The notes beneath the pieces are model-generated. The model saw only the letters and a list, made by a program, of their open reading frames with translations. It did no database searches and had not been told where the DNA came from. The position numbers were made by a program, and so were the translations under genes. A DNA stretch of 64,000 nucleotides from positions 310,001 through 374,000 of the forward strand of contig NZ_FMHT01000003.1 of NCBI RefSeq assembly GCF_900091585.1, read 5' to 3'. The stretch is from Micromonospora nigra. Its GTDB lineage: Bacteria > Actinomycetota > Actinomycetes > Mycobacteriales > Micromonosporaceae. This document shows, in pieces, positions 1 through 44,301 of the stretch; the first letter of the stretch is position 1; each line of letters starts with the position of its first letter.

Positions 1-20936
<20,936 letters not shown>

Positions 20937-21241
20937 GACCCACCCGCCCGGAGCTTGCTGCCGATCGATTCCACCGACTGAGGCCATCGATCCGGCGCGG
21001 CGTCACTGACCGGCACGACCGATGGCGAACACACTCACCGCTTCACCGTGTTGTCCTCACCGCTGATCACCCGCTCGGCACCGCCTCTCCCACCGGGGGA
21101 ACGCGGCACCCGACCGCCACCGTGACTGGACGGTACTGAGCGGTGCGGGACGGCCCAACCCCTACGGACCCCTCATTCGCACCCGCCCGGCAGGGCGGAT
21201 ATCCGCAGCGTGCGGTGGGTCGGGCGGGCCGGGAACGCCGG
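20937..21241. promoter_or_regulatory. 305-bp gap upstream of PKS D, probable promoter region
   Basis: No gene is evident here. The region lies between the metallophosphoesterase stop and the PKS D start. It contains two copies of an ACCCCT motif exactly 10 bp apart (ACCCCTA at 21158-21164, ACCCCTC at 21168-21174), a 12-bp perfect palindrome GCGGATATCCGC at 21195-21206, and a short GC hairpin at 21183-21198. The ACCCCT pair resembles motifs in the other promoter-sized gaps of the window. A promoter for the minus-strand PKS D gene is inferred from gap size and these motifs; no clear -10/-35 pair was recognised. Confidence 0.5.
21183..21198 (-). terminator. Possible short terminator hairpin after metallophosphoesterase gene
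   Basis: CCGCCC (21183-21188) and GGGCGG (21193-21198) can form a 6-bp stem with a 4-nt loop, about 45-60 nt past the metallophosphoesterase stop codon. There is no T-run, which is common for actinomycete terminators, but the stem is short and the region is GC-rich, so chance is a real alternative. It overlaps the GCGGATATCCGC palindrome. Confidence 0.3.
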
Positions 21242-22093
21242 TCAGCCGAGGTGCCGGGCGGGGGCCGGCAGGATCGTCCGCAGCCGCCCCGGTGGGGTGG
21301 CCCGGCGCCGCCACTCACGGGGGTAACCGACCGACACCTCCTCGAACCGGACGCCGTCGTACCAGGTGGTACGGGGAATGTGCAGGTGGCCGTAGACGGC
21401 GACGCGGGTGTCGTAGCGCAGGTGCCAGTCGGCGGTGAGGTCGGTGCCGCACCACTGGGCGAACTCCGGGAACCGCAGGATGCGGGTCGGTTCGCGGACC
21501 AGTGGGTAGTGGTTGACCAGGACGGTGGGCAGCCCGCCGCGTTCCGCGTCGAGCCGCCGCTCGGTCTCGATGACCCGAGCCCGACACCAGGCCTCTCGGC
21601 TCGGGTACGGGTCGGGGTGCAGCAGGATCTCGTCGGTGCAGACGATCCCGGTCTCGTGCGCCAGGGCCAGGGCCTGCTCCTGGGTGTACGTCCCGGGGGG
21701 CCGCCACGTGTAGTCGTACCCGACGAAGAGTGGGGCGATGAGGACGGGATCGCCGTCCGGGTCCCACACCGGGTACGGATCCTCTGGGGTGATCACGCCG
21801 AGTCGGCGGCACAACTCGACCAGGTGCCGGTAGCGCGCCTCGCCCCGCAGATCGACGGCGTCGTCGCGGGGGGTCCACAGTTCGTGGTTGCCCGGCGCCC
21901 AGATGACGGTGGCGAACCGCTCACGGAGCAGTCGGAGAGCCCACTCGACGTCGGCGGCGTACTCGCCGACGTCCCCGGCGACGATCAGCCAGTCGTCGTC
22001 GTTGTCGGGGCGCAGGGCCTCGACGACGGCGCGGTTCTCCGCGTACACGACGTGCAGGTCGCTGATCGCGACGAGCTGACGGACCGGGGTCAC
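21242..22093 (-). CDS. Calcineurin-like metallophosphoesterase
   Basis: A 283-residue protein with the full dimetal phosphoesterase motif series in order: SDLH near residue 11, AGDVGEY near 39, PGNHE near 67, NHYP near 195 and YGHLH near 238. These Asp/His/Asn residues bind two metal ions in the calcineurin-like family. The GTG start at 22093 is chosen because GGGAGGTG lies about 6 nt upstream. No signal peptide or membrane segment is seen, so it is cytosolic. It stands alone on the minus strand between PKS C and PKS D, after a strong hairpin. Its role here is unknown: in the family, substrates range from nucleotides to phosphoproteins and phosphodiesters. Involvement in removing a protective phosphate or in carrier-protein maintenance would be speculation. 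Confidence 0.88.
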   Translation of the reverse strand: MTPVRQLVAISDLHVVYAENRAVVEALRPDNDDDWLIVAGDVGEYAADVEWALRLLRERFATVIWAPGNHELWTPRDDAVDLRGEARYRHLVELCRRLGVITPEDPYPVWDPDGDPVLIAPLFVGYDYTWRPPGTYTQEQALALAHETGIVCTDEILLHPDPYPSREAWCRARVIETERRLDAERGGLPTVLVNHYPLVREPTRILRFPEFAQWCGTDLTADWHLRYDTRVAVYGHLHIPRTTWYDGVRFEEVSVGYPREWRRRATPPGRLRTILPAPARHLG

Positions 22094-22160
22094 TCGGCAC
22101 CTCCCGTACCTGCGGGCACCCCACCGGCCGGCGGCGTGCCGACGCGGCGGCCGACCACGA

Positions 22161-22200
22161 CCACCTGGCAGCCTCCGACCCTATGAAGACTGCCAGGTGG
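22161..22200 (-). terminator. Strong inverted repeat after PKS C (terminator or operator)
   Basis: Perfect 11-bp arms CCACCTGGCAG (22161-22171) and CTGCCAGGTGG (22190-22200) flank an 18-nt loop. The structure starts about 48 nt past the PKS C stop codon and ends about 67 nt before the metallophosphoesterase start. Termination of the PKS B-C transcript is the simplest reading. Because it also sits in the upstream region of the next gene, a regulator binding site is possible. Confidence 0.6.
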
Positions 22201-22202
22201 CG

Positions 22203-22235
22203 GCACACCCCTAGCTGGGCGCGGCGCACCCCTAG
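22203..22235. promoter_or_regulatory. Paired CACCCCTAG boxes upstream of metallophosphoesterase gene
   Basis: GCACACCCCTAG (22203-22214) and GCGCACCCCTAG (22224-22235) are direct repeats 21 bp apart, two helical turns. The reverse complement of the first, CTAGGGGTGTGC, occurs exactly at 42470-42481 in the promoter gap between PKS B and the thioesterase gene. Shared spacing and sequence suggest a regulator binding site; which regulator is unknown. Confidence 0.45.
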
Positions 22236-22247
22236 GCGGGGTGGTGG

Positions 22248-36536
<14,289 letters not shown>

Positions 36537-36585
36537 CGGGGTATTCACCTGTCGCGTTGGTCGGCAAGCCGGGGCGGTACGACGG

Positions 36586-39500
36586 TCAGGAGCGACCGAA
36601 CGTGCTGTCGATGAAGTCGAAGAGTTCGTCGTCGCTGGCGTCGTCGATGGTCTCGGCGACGCCGGTGGCGGTGACGTCACCGTCGAAGCGGGTCAGCAGG
36701 GCCCGCAGGCGTGCGGTGATCGTCGAGCGGGTCTCCTCGTCGGCGGTCAGCTCCGCGAGAGCCTCCGCCGGGGTGGCGGCGAGCGTCGCCTCCAGCCGGT
36801 CCAGCTCGTCGAGGAGGGTGGGTGCGGGCCGGCCGGGACCGAGGCGGGACACCAGGTGGTCGGTGAGTGTCTCCGGGGTGGGATGGTCGAAGACCAGCGT
36901 GGCCGGCAACGTCAGGCCGGTCAGGGTGGTGAGCCGGTTACGCAGGTCCACGGCGGTCAGCGAGTCGAAGCCCAGCTCGGTGAAGGACTGTCCGGCACCG
37001 ACGGCGGCTGCGGTGGCGTAGCCGAGCACCTCGGCGACCTGGCCGGTGACCAGTTCCTCGACCAACCGCCGGCGGTCCTCGTCGGACGCCCCGGCGATCC
37101 GGTCGCGGAACCCGTCGCCCGCGGCTCCGGCGGTGGTGCGTCGCGTGCGGTTGCCCGCCAGGCCGCGCAGCGGCACCGGGAGATGGTCGACGGTGGTGAG
37201 GGTACGCAACGCGGCCAGGTCGAGGCGGACGGGCAGCAGCAGCGGTTGCCGGCTGCGGCGGCTGGCGTCGAAGAGGGCGAGCGCCTGAGCGGTGCCGAGG
37301 GCGGCGATGCCCTGGCGGGCCATCCGTTCCCGACGGCCGGCACCCAGGTCGCGGGTCATCCCGCTGTCGGCCTCCCACACCCCCCAGGCCAGGGAGGTGG
37401 CGGCGAGCCCGGCGGCGCGGCGTTGGTGGGCCAGGCCGTCGAGGAACGCGTTGGCCGCCGCGTAGTTGCCCTGTCCGGGCCCGCCGAGCGGGCCGGCGAT
37501 CGAGGAGAACAGCACGAACATCGGCAGGTCCAGGTGCCGGGTGAGGTCGTGCAGGTGCCAGGCGGCGTCGGCCTTGGGGCGTAGCACGGTGGCGGTACGC
37601 TCGGGGGTCAACGCGGTGACGGTCGCGTCGTCGAGGACGCCGGCGGCATGCACCACCCCGGTGAGCGGATGGTCGGCGGGAACCGCGTCGAGCAGCGCGG
37701 CGACCTGGTCGCGTTCGGCCACGTCGCAGGCGACGAAGCGGGCCTGCGCGCCGAGCCGGGTGAGGTCGTCGAGGAGGTCGGCCGCGCCGGGGGCGTCCTG
37801 CCCTCGCCGGCCGACGAGCAGGAGGTGCCGGACCTTGTGTGCGGCGACCAGGTGGCGGGCGACGTGCCCGCCGAGCGTGCCGGTGGCGCCGGTGACCAGC
37901 ACCGTGCCGTCGGGGAGCAGGTCGACGGCACCCGTCGGGTCGGGTTCGGCGGGCGCGAGCCGGGGCACGAGGAGGCGACCGTCGCGGAGCGCGAGCTGGG
38001 GTTCGTCGCTGGCGAGGGCGCGGCCGAGCAGGTCGGCGTCGGCCTGATCGTCGAGGTCGACCAGCACGAACCGGCCGGGGTGTTCCAGTTGCGCCGAGCG
38101 GACCAGGCCCCAGACGGCGGCACCGGCCAGGTCGGTCACCGCACCGTCGGCGCCGACCGCGCCGCGGGTGAACACCACCAGCCGGCGGTCGGCGAACCGG
38201 TCGTCGGCCAGCCATTCCCGGACAGCGGTCAGGGTGCCGGCGAGCCGGTCGCGGGTCGCGTCCAGGGGGTCGCCGGGTGGGGCTTCGCCGGCGGGGAGCA
38301 GCACCAGCCGGGGGTCGTGCCGGCCGGCGTCGAGGGCGTGGGCGAGGGCGGCAAGTCCGCCGGTCAGTGCCGTGGCGGCGAGGCCGGCGGCGTCGAGGGC
38401 AACGATCCCGACGGCCGGGCGGGACGGCAGCGGCAACGGGGACCAGCGCAGGTCGAACAGGGGCAGCTCGGCCGGGTCGGTGGCGTCGAGCTGTTCGGCG
38501 CTGACCGGCCGGGAGACGAGCGATCCGATCCGGGCGACGGTCGCGCCGGTCCCGTCGGCGAGGGTCAGTGACACGGCCGGGCCGGCGCGGGTGACCCGTA
38601 CCCGCAGCAGGGTCGCGCCGACGGCGGCGAGCGTGACGCCCGACCAGGCGAACGGGAGGCGGGCCCCGGGGGTGGGGGTGTCGGTGTCGTCGGTGAGGCC
38701 GACGACGTGCAGCGCCGCGTCCAGCAGCGCCGGGTGCAGGCCGAACCCGCCGGGGGTGACGCCGTCGGGCAGCGCGACCTCCGCGTAGACGGCGTCGTCG
38801 GTCCGCCACGCGGCGCGCAGCCCTCGGAAGGTGGGCCCGTGGTCGACGCCGAGCTGGTGCAGGTGCTCGTAGATCGGTGCGACGGGCACGGCGGTGGCAC
38901 CGGTCGGCGGCCAGGTGGTCAACGGTTCCGCCGGGTCGACGGAACCGGGGGCGAGGACGCCTTCGGCGTGCCGGGTCCACTCGCCGTCCGGGTCGTCGGC
39001 GGGCCGGGAGTGCACGCTGAGCTGACGACGTCCGTGCTCGTCGGGGGCGGCCAGGATGAGCTGCACCGCGCGGGCACCCTGTTCAGGCAGGACCAGCGGG
39101 GCGGCGAGGGTCAGCTCCTCCAGGCTGTCGCAGGCGGCCTGTGCGCCGGCGTGCAGTGCCATCTCCACCAGCGCCGCGCCCGGTACGACGACCGCCCCCC
39201 ACACCATGTGGTCGGCGAGCCAGGGTCGGGTGCGTACGGAGAGCCGGCCGCCGTGGATGCGTACGTCTCCGGCGGCGGTGACCAGTTCGGCGTCGAGCAG
39301 GGCGTGTGTGGTGCCCCGAACCCCGAGGCCGGTGGCGTCGGCACCGGACGAGCCGGCATCGAGCCAGTACCGCTGGTGTTGGAAGGCGTAGGTGGGCAGG
39401 TCGACCGTACGGGGCCGGGCACCGGCCCGGGTGAACCAGGACGCCCAGTCCACCGACGTACCCGTCACATGCAACCGCGCCAACGCGGTCAACACACCCA

Positions 39501-42285
39501 CCGTCTCCGACTGGTCCCGACGCAGAGCCGCCACCAGATGCACCGGCCGGTCACCGGAAGTCTCAGCAGCCAACGCCGTCAACGTCGCATCCGGACCCAC
39601 CTCCACAAACGTGCTGACCCCGGCCTCCAACAGAGCGGCGACCCCGTCACCGAACCGCACCGCCTCACGCACGTGCCGCACCCAGTACTCCGGATCCGTG
39701 ATCTCGGCCGCATCCGCGATCCCGCCCGACACGTTCGACACCACCGGCAGTTGCGGAGAACTCCACTCAAGATCAGCCAGCACCGCCCGGAACTCGTCCA
39801 GCATCGGCTCCATCAACCGCGAATGAAACGCATGACTCACCGACAACCGCTTGGCCCGCCAACCCCGCCCGACACAACGCTGCGCGATGTCGTCGAGCTC
39901 CACCACCGGCCCCGACACCACCACCGACCGAGGCCCGTTCACCGCCGCCACATCCACACCCACACCACCGGCGTCGACGTCGACGTCGACGATCTCACGG
40001 ATCTCCGCTTCGCTCGCAGCCACCGCGAGCATCCCGCCACCAGGCGGCAACGCCTGCATCAACGACCCACGCGCCACCACCAACGCACACGCATCCTCCA
40101 GCGACAACACCCCCGCCACATGGGCAGCCGTCACCTCACCAACCGAATGCCCCGCCACAACATCAGCCCGCACCCCGAACGACGACAACAACTCGAACAG
40201 CGCCACCTCCACCGCGAACAACCCCGCCTGCGTGAACGCCGTCTCATCCAGCAGCCCTGCCAGCTCACTGCCCGGCTCGGCGAACACCACCTCCCGCAAC
40301 GGGTGATCGAGCCGACCGTCGAACAACCCACACACCCGATCGAACACGTCCGCGAACACCGGGAACCGCTCATACAACTCCCGACCCATCCCCGGACGCT
40401 GCGACCCCTGGCCCGCAAACAACAACGCCCGACGACCAGGGGTTGCCTGCCCGACCGCGAGGGTCGTACCGGCGGTGGGGTGACTCGGCGCGGAGGTCTG
40501 CTCTACGGGGCCGGCGGCGAGGGCGTCCACCGTGGCGACGAGCGCATCACGGTCGGTGCCGATGAGCACGGCCCGGTGGTCGAGGGCGGCACGGGCGGTG
40601 GCCAGCGACCAGCCGATCTCCACGGGCGACGTCCCGGTCTCCCGTCGGGCGAACTCGGCCAGGCGGGCCGCCTGGCCGGCCAGGCCCTCCGCGGACCGCC
40701 CCGACACGAGCCACGGCACCGGCAGGTCGGGGTCGTCCGTCCGTGACGACCCGCCGGGCACCGCCCCCACCGCCGGGGCGTCGACCGACGCGAAGACGCT
40801 GGCCGGCTGCCCGCCGTCGGCCGCCTCCGGCAGCCCGGTGGCGGCGGCAGCCGCCTGCGCGGTGCCCACCTCCGGCTGCCCCGCGATCGGCTGTGGCTGT
40901 GGTTGTGGCTGCTCGATGATGATGTGGGCGTTCGTGCCGGAGATGCCGAACGACGACACCGCCGCCCGACGCGGCCGATCCACCGCCGGCCACTGCCGCG
41001 CCCGCGTCACCAAGGTCACCGCCCCGGCGGACCAGTCCACCTTCGACGACGGCTCATCCACGTGCAGGGTCGCCGGCACCACACCATGCCGCATCGCCTG
41101 CACCATCTTGATCACCCCGGCGACCCCGGCCGCGGACTGCGTGTGGCCGATGTTCGACTTCACCGACCCCAACAACAACGGCTCATGCCCGTCCCGGCCC
41201 TGACCGTACGTCGCCAGCAGCGCCTGCGCCTCGATCGGGTCACCCAACGTCGTTCCGGTGCCGTGCGCCTCCAGCACATCCACGTCGGCCGTGGACAACC
41301 GGGCACTGGCGAGGGCCTGCCGGATCACCCGCTGCTGGGACGGCCCGTTCGGCGCGGTCAACCCGTTCGACGCGCCGTCCTGGTTCACCGCCGAGCCCCG
41401 CACCACCGCCAGCACCCGATGACCCAGCCGCCGCGCATCCGACAACCGCTCCACCAGGAGGACACCGATGCCCTCGGCGAGGGCGGTGCCGTCGGCGGCT
41501 TCCGCGAAGGCCCGGCAGCGGGCCGACATCGACAGGTTGCCCTGCCGGGTGAAGTCGACGAAGATGGCCGGGGTCGACAGCACCGAGACACCGCCGGCCA
41601 GGGCGAGGTCACACTCCCCCGACCGCAGCGACTGCGCCGCCAGGTGCAACGCCACCAGCGACGACGAGCACGCCGTGTCCACGGTGACCGCCGGCCCCTC
41701 GAACCCGAACGAGTACGCCACCCGGCCGGAGCTGATGCTGCCGGCGTTGCCGAGTCCGAGGTAGTCGACGGCACCGTCGGGCACGTCGGTGGCGCCGGTG
41801 GCGTAGCCGCCATGGGTGAGGCCGGCGAAGACGCCCACCGGGCCGCCCCGGAAGCCGGTCGGGTCCACGCCCGCCGACTCGAACGCCTCCCACGACACCT
41901 CCAGCAGCAGCCGCTGCTGCGGGTCCATCGCGAGGGCCTCCCGGGGGGAGATGCCGAAGAACCGGGGGTCGAAGTCGGCGGCGTCGTGGACGAACCCGCC
42001 CTCCCGTACGCAGGAGGTGCCGGGGCGCTCCCGGGTCGGGTCGTACAGGTCGGTGAGGTCCCAGCCGCGGTCGGTGGGGAACCCGCCGATGGCGTCGCCG
42101 GAGGCGGCGACGAGGTCCCACAGTGCCTCGGGCGACGTGATCCCGCCCGGGAACCGGCAGGCCATCCCGACGATGGCGATGGGCTGGTGGGCCTCGTCCT
42201 CGACGTCACGGAGCCGTTGCCGGGTGCGCCGCAGGTCGGTGGTGACCCTCTTCAGATACTCCCGGAGCTTCTCTTCGGTGTCCAT
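36586..42285 (-). CDS. Modular type I polyketide synthase (PKS B): one module, KS-AT-DH-KR-ACP
   Basis: A 1,899-residue single-module protein. ATG 42285 is preferred over an adjacent TTG at 42288. It opens with a docking coiled coil ([14 protein letters not shown]), then KS from about residue 34, AT from 616 with GHSVGEV and HAFH near 817 (malonyl), DH from 994 with the complete [11 protein letters not shown] motif, KR catalytic half from 1461 with LDD (B-type) and GQGNYAAAN, and ACP near 1768-1785 ([11 protein letters not shown]). The product of this step should be an alkene, usually trans after a B-type KR. The C-terminus ([14 protein letters not shown]) looks like a docking tail. It lies just upstream of PKS C and is read away from a 279-bp divergent promoter gap shared with the thioesterase gene. 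Confidence 0.97.
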   Translation of the reverse strand: MDTEEKLREYLKRVTTDLRRTRQRLRDVEDEAHQPIAIVGMACRFPGGITSPEALWDLVAASGDAIGGFPTDRGWDLTDLYDPTRERPGTSCVREGGFVHDAADFDPRFFGISPREALAMDPQQRLLLEVSWEAFESAGVDPTGFRGGPVGVFAGLTHGGYATGATDVPDGAVDYLGLGNAGSISSGRVAYSFGFEGPAVTVDTACSSSLVALHLAAQSLRSGECDLALAGGVSVLSTPAIFVDFTRQGNLSMSARCRAFAEAADGTALAEGIGVLLVERLSDARRLGHRVLAVVRGSAVNQDGASNGLTAPNGPSQQRVIRQALASARLSTADVDVLEAHGTGTTLGDPIEAQALLATYGQGRDGHEPLLLGSVKSNIGHTQSAAGVAGVIKMVQAMRHGVVPATLHVDEPSSKVDWSAGAVTLVTRARQWPAVDRPRRAAVSSFGISGTNAHIIIEQPQPQPQPIAGQPEVGTAQAAAAATGLPEAADGGQPASVFASVDAPAVGAVPGGSSRTDDPDLPVPWLVSGRSAEGLAGQAARLAEFARRETGTSPVEIGWSLATARAALDHRAVLIGTDRDALVATVDALAAGPVEQTSAPSHPTAGTTLAVGQATPGRRALLFAGQGSQRPGMGRELYERFPVFADVFDRVCGLFDGRLDHPLREVVFAEPGSELAGLLDETAFTQAGLFAVEVALFELLSSFGVRADVVAGHSVGEVTAAHVAGVLSLEDACALVVARGSLMQALPPGGGMLAVAASEAEIREIVDVDVDAGGVGVDVAAVNGPRSVVVSGPVVELDDIAQRCVGRGWRAKRLSVSHAFHSRLMEPMLDEFRAVLADLEWSSPQLPVVSNVSGGIADAAEITDPEYWVRHVREAVRFGDGVAALLEAGVSTFVEVGPDATLTALAAETSGDRPVHLVAALRRDQSETVGVLTALARLHVTGTSVDWASWFTRAGARPRTVDLPTYAFQHQRYWLDAGSSGADATGLGVRGTTHALLDAELVTAAGDVRIHGGRLSVRTRPWLADHMVWGAVVVPGAALVEMALHAGAQAACDSLEELTLAAPLVLPEQGARAVQLILAAPDEHGRRQLSVHSRPADDPDGEWTRHAEGVLAPGSVDPAEPLTTWPPTGATAVPVAPIYEHLHQLGVDHGPTFRGLRAAWRTDDAVYAEVALPDGVTPGGFGLHPALLDAALHVVGLTDDTDTPTPGARLPFAWSGVTLAAVGATLLRVRVTRAGPAVSLTLADGTGATVARIGSLVSRPVSAEQLDATDPAELPLFDLRWSPLPLPSRPAVGIVALDAAGLAATALTGGLAALAHALDAGRHDPRLVLLPAGEAPPGDPLDATRDRLAGTLTAVREWLADDRFADRRLVVFTRGAVGADGAVTDLAGAAVWGLVRSAQLEHPGRFVLVDLDDQADADLLGRALASDEPQLALRDGRLLVPRLAPAEPDPTGAVDLLPDGTVLVTGATGTLGGHVARHLVAAHKVRHLLLVGRRGQDAPGAADLLDDLTRLGAQARFVACDVAERDQVAALLDAVPADHPLTGVVHAAGVLDDATVTALTPERTATVLRPKADAAWHLHDLTRHLDLPMFVLFSSIAGPLGGPGQGNYAAANAFLDGLAHQRRAAGLAATSLAWGVWEADSGMTRDLGAGRRERMARQGIAALGTAQALALFDASRRSRQPLLLPVRLDLAALRTLTTVDHLPVPLRGLAGNRTRRTTAGAAGDGFRDRIAGASDEDRRRLVEELVTGQVAEVLGYATAAAVGAGQSFTELGFDSLTAVDLRNRLTTLTGLTLPATLVFDHPTPETLTDHLVSRLGPGRPAPTLLDELDRLEATLAATPAEALAELTADEETRSTITARLRALLTRFDGDVTATGVAETIDDASDDELFDFIDSTFGRS
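39975..39996. repeat. Short GTCGAC-type repeat in AT loop of PKS B
   Basis: Repeated GTCGAC units encode an Asp-Val run ([10 protein letters not shown]) in the same AT loop that carries the Ala-Gly repeat in PKS C module 3. The tract is short, so it is noted mainly because of the matching position. Confidence 0.6.
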
Positions 42286-42564
42286 CAACCTGACCCATCG
42301 CGGTGGCCGGCGGAGACCTGACGTAGGCGACGGTACGAATGCGCGAATTCCTCAAGCCAGATCGGTGACGTCCTTGTGCACAATTCAGCCGAGAGCCACG
42401 GGTCCCCTCGTCGGGGAAGTTATGGCGTCGCGATGACCTGCGACAACCCCTAACCCGTACGCCCGTCCGCTAGGGGTGTGCGGGCTCGGTGGATCGGTTT
42501 AGCGTCCCTGTGATCACCCCTGTGCCAGGTGTCCCGGCACCTCCGCTGGAAGGACCGCGTGAGA
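42286..42564. promoter_or_regulatory. Divergent promoter gap between PKS B and thioesterase genes
   Basis: This 279-bp gap has no gene and must drive PKS B-C leftward and the thioesterase rightward. It holds a perfect 10-bp palindrome TTGTGCACAA (42374-42383), and an inverted pair CCCCTA (42447-42452) and TAGGGG (42471-42476) separated by 18 bp. The 12-mer CCCCTAACCCGT (42447-42458) recurs exactly at 60849-60860 in the other divergent gap, and CTAGGGGTGTGC (42470-42481) recurs inverted at 22203-22214. These are the best operator candidates. The regulator is not in the window. Confidence 0.6.
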
Positions 42565-43326
42565 ATGACCGATTCAGACAACGGCCTGTGGGTGCGCCGC
42601 TTCCACCCGGCACCGGGTGGGACCGGCGCCCCGCGGCTGGTGTGCCTGCCGCACGCCGGCGGGTCCGCCAGTTTCTACTTTCCCGTCTCCCGGGCGCTGT
42701 CGCCGGCCGTGGAGGTTCTCGCCATCCAGTATCCCGGGCGGCAGGACCGTCGCCAGGAGCCGTGCGTGGACGACATCGGGGAGCTGGCGCGGCAGGTGTT
42801 CGAGGTGCTGCGGCCGTGGCGGGACCGGCCGCTGGCTATCTTCGGACACAGCATGGGCGCGACCCTCGGTTTCGAGGTGGCGCGGCTGATCGAGGCGGAC
42901 GGTGGGACACCGGTGGCGCACCTGTTCCCGTCGGGGCGCCGGGCGCCGTCCTGCCCCCGGCACGAGACGGTGCACCTGCTCGATGACGAGGGTCTGCTCG
43001 CGGACGTGCGCAAGCTCAGCGGCACCAACTCGGCGGTGCTGGGTGACCCGGAGATGCTGCGGGCGGCGCTGCCGGCGATCCGCAACGACTACCGGGCGGC
43101 GGAGACGTACGCGTACACGCCCGGGCCGAAGCTGAGCTGCCCGGTGACGGTGTTCACCGGGGACGACGACCCGAAGACCACGATCGACGAGGCCAGGGCG
43201 TGGCAGCAACACACCACCGGGCCGTTCGACCTTCAGGTCTTCGGGGGCGGGCACTTCTTCCTGGCCCAGCACCAGCCGGCCATCCTGCGGACCATCTCGG
43301 CGGCGCTGTCCACGACGGTGGGCTGA
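42565..43326 (+). CDS. Type II (editing) thioesterase, RifR/TesA-like alpha/beta hydrolase
   Basis: A 253-residue free-standing thioesterase. Visible features are LVCLPHAGGSASFY near the N-terminus, the nucleophile elbow GHSMG, an acid segment (TGDDDPKTTIDEA) and the catalytic histidine in GGGHFFL close to the C-terminus, giving a Ser-Asp-His triad. This family removes stalled or wrongly loaded acyl groups from carrier-protein arms in the cytosol. ATG 42565 is chosen over an in-frame GTG at 42529 because GGAAGG lies about 10 nt upstream and homologs start at about this distance from the first strand. It is one of the few plus-strand genes here, read divergently from PKS B and convergently with the methyltransferase gene. 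It is not fused to a PKS, so it is unlikely to be the chain-releasing enzyme. Confidence 0.94.
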   Translation: MTDSDNGLWVRRFHPAPGGTGAPRLVCLPHAGGSASFYFPVSRALSPAVEVLAIQYPGRQDRRQEPCVDDIGELARQVFEVLRPWRDRPLAIFGHSMGATLGFEVARLIEADGGTPVAHLFPSGRRAPSCPRHETVHLLDDEGLLADVRKLSGTNSAVLGDPEMLRAALPAIRNDYRAAETYAYTPGPKLSCPVTVFTGDDDPKTTIDEARAWQQHTTGPFDLQVFGGGHFFLAQHQPAILRTISAALSTTVG

Positions 43327-43345
43327 CCCGACCCATGCACGTCGC

Positions 43346-43383
43346 GGCCCCGCCGCCCGGGACACACCCGGGGCGGCGGGGCC
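43346..43383. terminator. Bidirectional terminator between thioesterase and methyltransferase genes
   Basis: Arms GGCCCCGCCGCCC (43346-43358) and GGGCGGCGGGGCC (43371-43383) pair perfectly over 13 bp. Three further G-C pairs (43359-43361 with 43367-43369) close a 5-nt loop and leave one bulged G. The hairpin fills the 64-bp gap between two convergent stop codons, as expected for a two-way terminator. Confidence 0.85.
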
Positions 43384-43390
43384 TCGCAGG

Positions 43391-44278
43391 TCACGGCTTG
43401 TGGGCCACGGCGATGACGTAGTCGAGCAACGCCAACTCCTTCTTGATCAGTTCCTCGTCGCGCCAGTGGTTGGCCATGCCCTTGACGGCGCTCTGCTCGG
43501 CCGCCGCCCGGAAGGCCGGGTCGGACGGACGGGCGGACTGGAACCGCCGCCACCCCTCCCACGTGTGGTCCTTGATGGACCGCACCTCCGGGTTGGCGAA
43601 GCCCGCGGCGGCCAACTGCTCGGCGTAGACGGTGCGGTCGTGCCAGTTCTCGTCGGGCACGCTGAACTTGACGAAGCTCAGCGGACCGGAGCTGATCGAC
43701 ATCCGGGGGGTGTCGGAGCTGAGCGGGATGATGTCGGCGGTGGTGAGGGTGCCGCCGGGCTTGAGCACCCGGAACGCCTCGGCGAAGAAGGCGCTGCGCG
43801 GATAGAAGTGGAAGGCCGACTCCAGCGCCACCACCCGGTCGAAGGTGCCGTCGGCGTAGGGCAGGTCGGTAGCGGTGCCGAGCCGGAACTCGGTCTGCTC
43901 GGCGAGGCCCTCGCGCCGGGCGCGGTCCTGGGCGTGCTCGACGTGCCGGGGCGTGACGTTGATGCCGTGCACCTTGGCCACCCTGCGGTTCCGCAGCCAG
44001 GTGAAGTCCTGGTCGCCGTAGCCGAAGCCGACGTCGAGGACGGTGTCGTCGGGCTTGAACCCAGCGGCGTCGGCGAGCTTGGTGGCCAGTGCCTCGCCGG
44101 CCACGTCGATGCTGGTCACCCCGTCCTCCCAGTAGCCGACGTTCATGTAGCGGGTGGTGCGGGCGGCGAACTCCACGCCTGGTGACTGGATCTCGTAGAA
44201 GCGCCGGACCCGGTTCACCGGGTCCTTCGTGGCCAGGGTTCGGATGACCCGGCCGAGGGTGCGGAGGTTCTCCAGCAT
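43391..44278 (-). CDS. SAM-dependent methyltransferase (class I, small-molecule)
   Basis: A 295-residue class I methyltransferase. Motif I is VLDVGFGYGDQD near residue 100, followed by an acidic strand end and the HFYPRSAFFAEAFRVLKPGG segment typical of this fold. The N-terminal FYEIQSPGVEFAARTTRYMNVGYWEDG stretch resembles natural-product O-methyltransferases such as the rifamycin 27-O-methyltransferase and RebM-type enzymes. The start at 44278 follows AAGGAG about 6 nt upstream. It is 23 bp downstream of the FAD hydroxylase and ends against the shared terminator, so PKS A, hydroxylase and methyltransferase probably form one transcript. O-methylation of a ring or chain hydroxyl is inferred; N- or C-methylation cannot be excluded. 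Confidence 0.88.
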   Translation of the reverse strand: MLENLRTLGRVIRTLATKDPVNRVRRFYEIQSPGVEFAARTTRYMNVGYWEDGVTSIDVAGEALATKLADAAGFKPDDTVLDVGFGYGDQDFTWLRNRRVAKVHGINVTPRHVEHAQDRARREGLAEQTEFRLGTATDLPYADGTFDRVVALESAFHFYPRSAFFAEAFRVLKPGGTLTTADIIPLSSDTPRMSISSGPLSFVKFSVPDENWHDRTVYAEQLAAAGFANPEVRSIKDHTWEGWRRFQSARPSDPAFRAAAEQSAVKGMANHWRDEELIKKELALLDYVIAVAHKP

Positions 44279-44301
44279 GTCGTCTCCTTGAGCAGGGATG
44301 G

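Noticed and set aside
36537..36680. Upstream extension of PKS C by 48 residues
   Set aside because: The extra residues overlap the end of PKS B and are Pro/Ser/Thr-rich. The ATG at 36536 starts a docking helix and has a plausible ribosome site.
42565..43326. Thioesterase as the chain-terminating cyclase
   Set aside because: It is a free-standing type II enzyme with its own promoter and is not fused to or following the last PKS module.
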